DNA from: Planctomycetota bacterium
GTDB taxonomy: Bacteria > Planctomycetota > Phycisphaerae > Phycisphaerales > SM1A02
Direction of reading: 5' to 3'
Assembly: GCA_022567855.1 (NCBI GenBank)
Contig: JADFGE010000004.1
Location: forward strand, 1-25,117
DNA length: 25,117 nucleotides
Part shown: one piece after another, positions 8,471 to 14,754 of the stretch
Layout of the letters: the number at the start of each line of letters is the position of its first letter
How positions within the stretch are numbered: the first letter of the stretch is position 1
Translations under genes and position numbers: made by a program
Notes under the pieces: generated by a model
The model's input: only the letters and a program-made list of their open reading frames with translations
What the model was told of the DNA's origin: nothing
Databases searched by the model: none

Positions 8471-8775
8471 ACCAGGCCTCCCGCCGGGCTTGACGTCCGC
8501 GGAACACTTCGCGCTCGATTACGCATCGCCCAGTGAGCTCCCGATGGAATCGGGATGTCGCCCCGGTGGACGTGGCAGTACATTTTGCGTTCAGACGCAC
8601 GGTGACGTCGGACGTCCACCGGGTTGATACAACTCGGCTCACTGGCTGACATAGCCCAGCTCACTGAAAAATCAAAAAATTTCGCCGCTTCTGGGCTAGA
8701 TCGCCGCCCGCGTTCCGTAGTTGTCGGTGGAGGGAATCTCCCCCGCATCGCCGGTAACAACAGGAGGAACGACCA
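8471..8775. other. 305-bp gap with hairpins and a dispersed repeat
   Basis: There is no credible gene. It holds the hairpin CCCGAT-GGA-ATCGGG (8540-8554), whose 17-bp core CCCGATGGAATCGGGAT recurs exactly at 9519-9535. It also holds copy B of the hairpin repeat (8585-8665) and, at the right end, the ribosome site AGGAGG (8762-8767) of the lectin gene. No clear T-tailed terminator follows the kinase gene. Confidence 0.6.
8585..8665. repeat. Dispersed hairpin repeat, copy B
   Basis: Positions 8585-8640 match 5465-5520 (46 of 56 by my count). The hairpin survives as CCGGGTTG-ATA-CAACTCGG (8619-8637), with one G-T wobble position. A further degenerate 22-bp unit follows in tandem: 8622-8643 and 8644-8665 differ at 6 sites, all transitions. 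Confidence 0.78.
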
Positions 8776-9471
8776 ATGAACGCACAACTGACCACAATAC
8801 TCTGCTCGATGATTTGCACAGTGACATATGCGAGAGAATATGCATATGCGAGGCCGGACCCGCCATGTTTAGAGATCATCGTGGAAGGCACGTGGCCTGA
8901 GTCGGAAGGCGGCAACGGACACACATACCTTGGCGTCAAGATGCCCAGTGGACTTACTTGGGACGAGGCCAAGGTAGTGGCTGAAGACCTCGGCGGTCAT
9001 CTCGCCACACTCACTTCAGGGCCAGAGAATGATTGGGTTTACGCGAATATCGCCACCGAACCTTGCCTGTGGAACGCCGAAGCGGGGCCATACATCGGCG
9101 GCTTCCAGAACCACAAGTCCGAAGAGTACAGCGAGCCCGGCGGGGGTTGGGAATGGGTGACCGGCGAGCCGTGGGGCTATGAGAACTGGGATCCTGCCCA
9201 GCCGGACAATGCTCCGTGCGGTCCAGGGTGCCCCGGCGAGGACTTCTTGCACTTCTGGAACCCATCCGCTGCGCAGTGCCCAACCTGTGACGCAACCCCA
9301 CCGTGCGGACCGAACAATGCCTGGAACGACATCTATCCCACCGACATCTGGCCTGACACCTTCATCGTCGAGATTCCGCCACCCTGCCCTGGCGACCTCG
9401 ACGGCGACGGGAACGTCGGTGTGAAGGATCTTCTGGAACTGCTCGGAAATTGGGGGCCGTGTGTTCCGTGA
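8776..9471 (+). CDS. Secreted C-type-lectin-domain protein with dockerin-like tail
   Basis: 231 residues. The ATG at 8776 follows a near-perfect AGGAGG at 8-nt spacing. A short, weakly hydrophobic signal peptide covers about residues 1-19. The C-type lectin fold runs from about 48 to 200: GHTYLG, TWDEAKVVAEDLGGHLATL (61-79), WEWVTGEPWGYENWDPAQPDN with the QPD motif at 142-144, and WND at 183-185. QPD in classical C-type lectins goes with galactose-type binding and WND with calcium, so sugar binding is plausible but unproven. Extra Cys pairs (148-177) suggest an inserted disulfide loop. The tail (206-229) has a DLDGDGN calcium-type loop and ends in LLELLGNWGPC, the same tag as the protease at the left edge but in a single copy. 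It is monocistronic, with a terminator at 9592. Confidence 0.88.
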   Translation: MNAQLTTILCSMICTVTYAREYAYARPDPPCLEIIVEGTWPESEGGNGHTYLGVKMPSGLTWDEAKVVAEDLGGHLATLTSGPENDWVYANIATEPCLWNAEAGPYIGGFQNHKSEEYSEPGGGWEWVTGEPWGYENWDPAQPDNAPCGPGCPGEDFLHFWNPSAAQCPTCDATPPCGPNNAWNDIYPTDIWPDTFIVEIPPPCPGDLDGDGNVGVKDLLELLGNWGPCVP

Positions 9472-9475
9472 AGAT

Positions 9476-9580
9476 GGCACTAGGCACTTGGCACTAGGCA
9501 TTGGGAAGGCATTGGGGCCCCGATGGAATCGGGATCTCCGACATCGAGGGGAGGGGAGAGCCATGAGCCATGAGGGATGA
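9476..9580. repeat. Composite heptamer-type intergenic repeat, second copy
   Basis: Four tandem heptamers GGCACTA, GGCACTT, GGCACTA, GGCATTG (9476-9503) are followed by GGAAGGCAT, the hairpin CCCGAT-GGA-ATCGGG (9519-9533), CATCGAGGGGAGGGG, and then heptamers GAGCCAT, GAGCCAT, GAGGGAT. The order of parts parallels 2073-2258, with a different second heptamer and an added hairpin. Confidence 0.8.
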
Positions 9581-9591
9581 TGACGCCAAAG

Positions 9592-9620
9592 CCCAGGGAA
9601 TCCGTTCCCTGGGTTTTTTT
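9592..9620 (+). terminator. Rho-independent terminator of the lectin gene
   Basis: CCCAGGGAA (9592-9600), loop TCCG, TTCCCTGGG (9605-9613), then seven T. A short A-rich run precedes the stem, so it may also act weakly on the minus strand for the operon ending at 9675. Confidence 0.92.
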
Positions 9621-9639
9621 GTCTCCCGGGCAGGGGAGT

Positions 9640-9661
9640 CCCGGGCACGGGAGTGCCCGGG
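9640..9661 (-). terminator. GC hairpin at the 3' end of the minus-strand operon
   Basis: CCCGGGCAC (9640-9648), 4-nt loop, GTGCCCGGG (9653-9661): a perfect 9-bp stem 14 nt past the minus-strand stop at 9675. It lacks a T tract on the minus strand, so it may be a weak terminator or an mRNA-end stabiliser working with the stem at 9592. Confidence 0.5.
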
Positions 9662-9674
9662 CTTTGGGAGGGGG

Positions 9675-10517
9675 TCAATCGTGCTGGAGGACCGGGCCGT
9701 CTTCGGTCATCTGCTTGGTGAAGCTGAGGATGGCGTCGTCGCCGTGGGGGCCGGTTTCCATCGCGAAGATATTGTCGTGCTGGGTCAACCCATCTTCATC
9801 GTACGTCAACCCAGCGGGAAAAAATGACTCAAAGAAATCGACGTGCCCGTCGCCGAAGACAATGTGGCCCCCCCACTTGCGGTTGCGCCCATAGGTATAG
9901 GAGCTGGAGTCGTCGACGCCGTTGATCGGCCCGCGATTGCCCAGCAGCGGCGCGCGGGAGTCGCCGCTGAATTTCCAATACCGCTGGTACCGCCTGCCAT
10001 ATAGGGGAATGTGTGCAAACGAGTTGTTCGAGTCAACATCGAGATCGGCGACGAAACTCGGATCCCAGAACACGCCATCATACGGATTATGCGCTGCGTA
10101 ATTGTAGTCCTCGTCACGCCAGACATTGGGGCTGTACTCGTTGCCGGAGATAAGCTGGGCGGGGATCGTGTACTGCTGCATGATCATTGCGGAAAAGAGG
10201 TTGGCGGTGGTGTTGAGGCTGATATCTTCACTGCCGGCAACGGTGCTGGGAGTGATGAACGGCTTGTCCCCAAGTTGATCTGAAACCACCATCGATAGGT
10301 AGAGCGACCGAAGGTACTCCTTGTCCTTGAACGACGCGACCGTACCGGGCATCGCGGACTTCTCGCCGGTGATGGCTTGGTTGAGTGAATTGAGCAAGAC
10401 GACCGAAAGCACGAGCATGAGTGCCATCGAGATGAGCAGGCCGATCATTGAAAAACCTTGAGCGATTCGGTTTATCATCGCCCCAATGATACGCCCAAAG
10501 CGCTGGGATTGGTTCAC
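9675..10517 (-). CDS. Pseudopilin-like protein with prepilin-type N-terminus and GDG motif
   Basis: 280 residues from the GTG at 10517, which overlaps the upstream stop as GTGA. An ATG at 10478 would give an 8-residue leader (MINRIAQG) and is a credible alternative. The mature N-terminus would be FSMIGLLISMALMLVLSVVL, a type IV pilin-like helix after a Gly. Position +5 is Gly instead of the Glu that pilins almost always carry. The middle is Tyr/Asn/Asp-rich. Near the C-terminus GGHIVFGDGHVDFF matches the 'H..FGDGHV' motif of planctomycete DUF1559-like and type II secretion pseudopilin-like proteins. It is probably inserted in the inner membrane and exposed outside the cytoplasm; whether it joins a pseudopilus is open. 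It is the last gene of a three-gene unit with two lipoproteins. Confidence 0.78.
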   Translation of the reverse strand: MNQSQRFGRIIGAMINRIAQGFSMIGLLISMALMLVLSVVLLNSLNQAITGEKSAMPGTVASFKDKEYLRSLYLSMVVSDQLGDKPFITPSTVAGSEDISLNTTANLFSAMIMQQYTIPAQLISGNEYSPNVWRDEDYNYAAHNPYDGVFWDPSFVADLDVDSNNSFAHIPLYGRRYQRYWKFSGDSRAPLLGNRGPINGVDDSSSYTYGRNRKWGGHIVFGDGHVDFFESFFPAGLTYDEDGLTQHDNIFAMETGPHGDDAILSFTKQMTEDGPVLQHD

Positions 10518-11059
10518 CGGTCGGATTGATCAGGCGATTCAGGGCGGGCCGGCTCGGAGCTGGGCTTGGGGAGCGTATCGAGGAACGCATCGTGCCGTCG
10601 ACCGGCCGCTTGTGCCAGCAGTCGCTCGATCGGGGTCACGTCGAGGCTTCGGCCGATGACGCGGAAGGTTCGGCGACCCTGGGGCCAGCGCAGTTGGATT
10701 CGATAGGAGCGCCCGGACGGGCGGCCGGTGGACGCGGGACCGGCGTCGTACCATCCATGTTGGGCGATCAGATCGCGAAGCTGCCGAATCTCCTGGGCGG
10801 TCATCGGGCCGGACCATGTCGTTTTTTCCTGCCGGGCGTCGAGACCACCGCCGAAGTGAATGGTCCCATCGGGCTCGACCCGGTACATCGCGGCGGCGTT
10901 GTCCTGGGTAAGCACGAGCATCTTCAGTGACAGGCCGCCCGTTGGAGATTGGGGGTCAACACGAGAACCACCGGCGCAACCGAACGCGGCAAGCGTCGCC
11001 ACCAACATCACGCAGACGGTGCGCATGAGACGACTGAGGCGCGTGCAGCCGGCGCTCAC
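10514..11059 (-). CDS. Small lipoprotein, function unknown (paralogue of the preceding gene)
   Basis: 181 residues from the GTG at 11059, overlapping the upstream stop by GTGA; an internal ATG at 11026 would give a shorter, cleaner signal peptide. The hydrophobic stretch ends in the lipobox LAAFG-C28. The body has a short beta-rich module (VEPDGTIHFGGG), then a helix (AQEIRQLRDLIAQHGWYDAG), then basic strands (SYRIQLRWPQGRRTFRVIG). The same order of PDG-x-HFG, helix and strands occurs in its upstream neighbour, so the two look like old paralogues. The C-terminus is Pro/Ser/Glu-rich. No named family is recognised. Translational coupling on both sides suggests co-production with the pseudopilin-like protein. 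Confidence 0.75.
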   Translation of the reverse strand: MSAGCTRLSRLMRTVCVMLVATLAAFGCAGGSRVDPQSPTGGLSLKMLVLTQDNAAAMYRVEPDGTIHFGGGLDARQEKTTWSGPMTAQEIRQLRDLIAQHGWYDAGPASTGRPSGRSYRIQLRWPQGRRTFRVIGRSLDVTPIERLLAQAAGRRHDAFLDTLPKPSSEPARPESPDQSDR

Positions 11060-11658
11060 GGTCGGCGGTACCGTTGGTAGGGATCATCCCCGAAGTCGTA
11101 TCGCCGCGGGATGACGGGACTTTGCGTCGGCGGCAGATCGCTGGCCCACGCCAAATGCGCCAAGTGCCGCGTCAAAGCGCCGATGGCCGAGTCCGGCGAT
11201 CCATCAACGTCGATCGTTCGTTGGAATCCCCATCGCTTGCCGTGGCCGGTCAGCGCGAGCAGATACACGACCTGATCGGCTTGCGGCTGGCGATGTTTCC
11301 AGTTGGTCAACGGATCGGTCCGAGCTGAATCGGTGAACCCGAGCTGCTGGATGTCGGACCAAAGCTCGGCGACCTGCGCTCGGTTCAAGGCTCGTCGCGG
11401 CAGAGGCAGCCAGTCGACGCTGCGGTCCTCATCGAGCCCGAAATGCAGCGATCCGTCCGGAAACAGGACGAATCGGCCGGGGCGCAGGTGGACCGGCGCC
11501 GTGGGCTCGCCGTCTACGGTGCGAAGAATGGTCAAATCGACGGTGAAATCGGCCGGCGCGCCCGAAAGCGGGTCCACGGCGTAATCGGGCGCGGCCGTGC
11601 AGCCGCCGAGCGTTATCACGATCGCGATCGTGCATCGGGGGATTCGCACGGTGGGCAT
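11056..11658 (-). CDS. Small lipoprotein, function unknown
   Basis: 200 residues. I chose the ATG at 11658 because it gives a classic lipoprotein signal (IAIVITLGG-C20); the frame stays open upstream but without any such signal. There is no good ribosome site. After the anchor comes a beta-rich part with VLFPDGSLHFG, a helix (RAQVAELWSDIQQLGF), and a strand region around VVYLLALTGHGKRWGF, with a Tyr/Arg/Pro-rich C-terminus (RRYDFGDDPYQRYRRP). The layout is shared with the gene immediately downstream, suggesting tandem duplication. It is the first gene of the minus-strand unit, divergent from pheT with about 130 bp between. Function unknown. Confidence 0.75.
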   Translation of the reverse strand: MPTVRIPRCTIAIVITLGGCTAAPDYAVDPLSGAPADFTVDLTILRTVDGEPTAPVHLRPGRFVLFPDGSLHFGLDEDRSVDWLPLPRRALNRAQVAELWSDIQQLGFTDSARTDPLTNWKHRQPQADQVVYLLALTGHGKRWGFQRTIDVDGSPDSAIGALTRHLAHLAWASDLPPTQSPVIPRRYDFGDDPYQRYRRP

Positions 11659-11790
11659 GGCAGGAGTGTACGCCGATGCGCCAGCACAGCAAGTGATCGC
11701 GGCGAGTCGCCGGCCACGGTCGTGTCCTGGCCCAGGGCGCCGCGGGCGACTTTGTCGGTTGGCCCGCGCTGCGGTACCTTGAGCGGCGCG

Positions 11791-13245
11791 ATGTTTGCGA
11801 GCGTGAACTGGATCAATGCGTATCTCGACCCGCCGGCCAGCGCCGATGAGCAGGCTGAGCTGCTGACACGCGCCGGGTTCCCACTGGAGGGGCGAGCTGA
11901 AGTGGACGGTGGCGACGTCCGGCAGGACTTCGAGATGGCGTCCAACCGCGGCGACGTCGGGTGTCACGTTGGGATGGCGAGGGAAATCGCCGCGATCTCA
12001 GGCCGCACGCTCAAGGCCCCGAGGCCGAGCCCGCACCCCACCGCGGGGCGGGCCGATCAGTTCGTGACCGTCATCAATAAGGCGCCCAAGCTCTGCCCCC
12101 TGTACACCGGGCGGGTCATTCGCGGTCTGCGGGTCGGCCCGTCGCCGAAGTGGCTCACCGACCGGCTCACGGCCATCGGCCAAATCCCACGCAACAACCT
12201 GGTCGATATCAGCAACTTCGTGCTGTTCGAGCTGGGCCAGCCAACGCACGTGTTCGATCTGGCCAAGCTCGGCGGCGCGCAGATCGTCATTCGCATGGCA
12301 AAGCCCGGCGAGTCGTTCCTGCCCATCGGTGAAGGCGCGGCCAAGGTGAAACTCACCGAGCAGGATTTGGTAATCGCCGATGAAAAACGCGCGGTGGCAA
12401 TCGCCGGGGTCAAAGGCGGGGCCGAGACCGCCGTCACCGAGACGACGACCGACATACTGATCGAGGCGGCCAGCTTCGATCCCGTCAGCGTGCGCAACAG
12501 CAGTCGCCGGCTCAACATCGCCAGCGATTCGAGCTACCGGTTCGAACGCGGCGTCCATCCGGGTCAAGTGGATTTCGCAGCCGAGCGCTTAGTGGAGTTG
12601 ATCCTGGAGTTGTGTGGCGGCGAGCTGTGCGAGGGCGTGCTGGCTGAGGGACAACCGATTCCGGAGCCGCGCACGGCGAGCATGCGCCCGGACCGCTGCC
12701 GAAAATTACTCGGCATCGAGATCAGTAACGGTTTCGCTTTCGACGGAGCTCGCTTGAGCGAACAGGACGTGGCGCAGGTCATGGCACAGGGGGCACATTG
12801 CACCCCTCAGCCTTCTCCTCAACGTCCTGGACTCGAGCGGCTCTGCTCGTCTGGGAATCTGGTGTTTGAGCGAGCGGAGGGGGGCGTCGCCGACGACCCG
12901 ATAACCAACGGTCGTACTCCTGGCCAGCGTATCGAGTCAGTTGGCTTCTTTACGGGTTCGTCATTTCGGCTGCCGCCCGAAGGTCGATCGTTGCTCACGT
13001 TCGGGCCGTCGTTTGTCTCCTTGCTGCCGGAAGTCGCCTGGCAGTTCTCGGATAAGACACCGCGAGAGGGGATCGGCGGATGGTCGGCTGGCGGGGTCCT
13101 GAGAGTCGAACGAGGACGTGTCGCGATCTTCGGCGAGCATGGGATTCTTGCAGAACCTCTGGCGTGGGCCGAGCGCCATCCTGAACTCCAGAACCCGCAG
13201 TTATTCATGAACGCTCTGCATTGGCTTTCGGGACTTCTCGACTAG
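11791..13245 (+). CDS. pheT: Phenylalanyl-tRNA synthetase beta chain, C-terminally truncated and fused to an unrelated tail
   Basis: The frame from the ATG at 11791 encodes 484 residues. Residues 1 to about 313 are clear PheT: the N-terminal B1 region (SVNWINAYL, MASNRGDVGCHVGMAREIAA) and the B3/B4 editing domain (IPRNNLVDISNFVLFELGQPTHVFDL, IAGVKGG, SYRFERGVHP). The start of B5 follows (RPDRCRKLLGIEI). The EMAP-type tRNA-binding domain is absent, as in short PheT forms. At about nucleotide 12,731 the homology ends; the rest of B5, the catalytic-like core and the anticodon-binding FDX-ACB domain are missing (usual length about 650-800). The continuing frame belongs to another protein, described separately. 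PheT is essential and pairs with PheS, which is not seen nearby. This copy cannot be functional as drawn, so it is a broken second copy or a contig join. Confidence 0.85.
   Translation: MFASVNWINAYLDPPASADEQAELLTRAGFPLEGRAEVDGGDVRQDFEMASNRGDVGCHVGMAREIAAISGRTLKAPRPSPHPTAGRADQFVTVINKAPKLCPLYTGRVIRGLRVGPSPKWLTDRLTAIGQIPRNNLVDISNFVLFELGQPTHVFDLAKLGGAQIVIRMAKPGESFLPIGEGAAKVKLTEQDLVIADEKRAVAIAGVKGGAETAVTETTTDILIEAASFDPVSVRNSSRRLNIASDSSYRFERGVHPGQVDFAAERLVELILELCGGELCEGVLAEGQPIPEPRTASMRPDRCRKLLGIEISNGFAFDGARLSEQDVAQVMAQGAHCTPQPSPQRPGLERLCSSGNLVFERAEGGVADDPITNGRTPGQRIESVGFFTGSSFRLPPEGRSLLTFGPSFVSLLPEVAWQFSDKTPREGIGGWSAGGVLRVERGRVAIFGEHGILAEPLAWAERHPELQNPQLFMNALHWLSGLLD
12732..13245 (+). other. Unrelated C-terminal coding segment joined in frame to pheT
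   Basis: About 170 residues with no PheT character. From SNGFAFDG it runs through ITNGRTPGQRIESVGFFTG, SLLTFGPSFVSLLPEVAW, PREGIGGWSAGGVLRVERG, RVAIFGEHGILAE to a C-terminal NPQLFMNALHWLSGLLD. This reads like the C-terminal half of a conserved bacterial protein of the DUF4350 / glutamine-amidotransferase-like kind (open 'GGW..G..L..GRGRVAIFGE' and 'N.LHWLSGLLD' ends). That naming is from memory of the pattern and is tentative. Its own N-terminal half is missing, so it too is a fragment. Confidence 0.55.
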
Positions 13246-13360
13246 TAGCAATGAGGTCGGTCAGGACGATGTTCTCCGGGATAATGAGGTTTTGTGGATC
13301 CTTGCCCGGCATAACCGGATCCAGGTCGGTCCAGTAGGCTGGCACGCTTGCGCCGGGTGT
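13205..13360 (-). pseudogene. Possible 3' scrap of a minus-strand gene
   Basis: On the minus strand the frame from about 13360 to the TGA at 13205 reads PGASVPAYWTDLDPVMPG, then KDPQNLIIPENIVLTDLIAT. This has natural protein-like composition, unlike its surroundings. The plus strand offers nothing convincing at 13246-13347. No family is recognised and no start with a ribosome site is present; upstream it runs into sequence that is clearly the neighbour's antisense. It is most likely a leftover between two breakpoints, but chance is possible. Confidence 0.25.
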
Positions 13361-14697
13361 ACACCGCCGTGGCAGCTCCAGGAACGATCCGAGCGGGCGA
13401 CCGCGCCGTGTTCTTCTGCGGCTACTTCTTCAACGTCGAGCCCGAGGAGGCCGCGGAAGGCCGCTACCACTCCGGCTACTGGGATGGCCTGCACGGTCTC
13501 ATGCGGAGCGAGCGACGGTCGGGGAACTGGCTCCATCACAATCCGCGCCCGGCTGCTGCCACCGCGCTTGGATGGGTGCGTCGCTTCAACCAGCACAGGG
13601 ACGAGCACGGCTATCACGTTTTCCTCGATACCTACCTGTCCTGGCGCGTCGTGTTGCGTGTGATCGGGAGATGGCTGCGGCTCAGCCTGCTCTACTGGCG
13701 CTTGGGGGACCTGGATGACGCCTTCCGCCCCCAAGGCTCCGCGCTCTCCCTGTGGCCGCTGCTGAAGCAGGACTGGAGGCGGTCCCTCCAAGGAGGCGTC
13801 GCCATCGGCAACCTGCTCACCATCGAGCTGTTCGACGAGGCGCTGCGGGAGCTTCCACATCAGAAGCTCGGACTCTACCTCTGCGAGAACAACGAGTGGG
13901 AGCGCGCCTTCATCCACGCATGGCGCAAGCACGGCCACGGCCGGTTGATCGCGGTACCGCATACCACGGTGAGCTTCTGGGACCTGCGCCACTTCATCGA
14001 CCAGCGCGTCCGGTGCGGGTCGGCCGCGCATCCCATGCCGCTCCCCGACCTCACCGCGCTCAACGGCCCGGCCGCGGTGGACGGCTACCTCAGCGCCGGC
14101 GTCCCACGCGACGCCATCGTCGAATGCGAAGCGCTGCGCTTCGCCCACCTGCGCGGCATGCGCAGCGCGCGCTCCGCTCCTGCGCGAAGCGGCGGCCGCA
14201 TCCGTGTCCTGATCATCGGCGACATCATGGCTTCCTTCACCGCCGCGATGCTCCGTTTGCTGGAGGAGGCCAAGCCCAGCATCCCAGCCGATACCATGTT
14301 CGATATGAAACCGCATCCGGCGTCTCCCATCAGGCCTGAGGGCTTTCCGTCGCTCGATCTGACGCTCGTGTCGGAGCCGCTGACCGCGATCTTCGCCGAC
14401 TACGACGTCGCCTACGCCAGCGTCACGACCTCGGGGGCCGTCGAAGCCTGGCTCGCCGGGCTACCCGTGGCCGTGATGCTCGATGAGGGTGAGCTCAACT
14501 TCAGCCCGCTGCGCGGCCGCGAGGGCGTCCGCTTCGTCAGCACGCCGGAAGAGCTGGCCGAAGCGCTGGCGGCACCGGACGGGGAGGCCGCCGTCCATGC
14601 CGACGCCGACGGTTTCTTCCACCTAGACCCCGATCTGCCACGCTGGCAGCGGATCCTGTCCGGTTCTGTTTCAGGTGACGGCGAATCCCCTGTATGA
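13348..14697 (+). CDS. Surface carbohydrate biosynthesis protein (TIGR04326-like), probably N-terminally truncated
   Basis: 449 residues if it starts at the TTG at 13348; GTG at 13357 is an alternative. Neither has a ribosome site. Convincing protein starts only at about VFFCGYFFNVEPEEAAEGRY (13,408 onward), followed by HSGYWDGLHGLM and NWLHH. The C-terminal part (about residues 270-430) looks like a GT-B glycosyltransferase half: IRVLIIGDIM, MKPHPASP, YASVTTSGAVEAWLAGLPVAVML, ELNFSPLRGREGVRFVSTPEELAEAL. The pattern resembles the TIGR04326 (LIC13510-type) surface carbohydrate proteins, which are longer at the N-terminus, so the 5' end was probably lost at the breakpoint near 13,385. The last residues (DPDLPRWQRILSG) recur in a relic at 15685. 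It was likely part of the downstream polysaccharide operon. Confidence 0.65.
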   Translation: MRRVYTAVAAPGTIRAGDRAVFFCGYFFNVEPEEAAEGRYHSGYWDGLHGLMRSERRSGNWLHHNPRPAAATALGWVRRFNQHRDEHGYHVFLDTYLSWRVVLRVIGRWLRLSLLYWRLGDLDDAFRPQGSALSLWPLLKQDWRRSLQGGVAIGNLLTIELFDEALRELPHQKLGLYLCENNEWERAFIHAWRKHGHGRLIAVPHTTVSFWDLRHFIDQRVRCGSAAHPMPLPDLTALNGPAAVDGYLSAGVPRDAIVECEALRFAHLRGMRSARSAPARSGGRIRVLIIGDIMASFTAAMLRLLEEAKPSIPADTMFDMKPHPASPIRPEGFPSLDLTLVSEPLTAIFADYDVAYASVTTSGAVEAWLAGLPVAVMLDEGELNFSPLRGREGVRFVSTPEELAEALAAPDGEAAVHADADGFFHLDPDLPRWQRILSGSVSGDGESPV

Positions 14698-14754
14698 TTG
14701 AAAGATTAGTGCGACCGACGGGCAATTCTTGCGGTCCAACGCACAAGGAATAGC

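Noticed and set aside
13261..14316. 351-codon minus-strand frame opposite the carbohydrate gene
   Set aside because: G+C-rich antisense shadow; the plus strand shows family motifs throughout 13,408-14,697.
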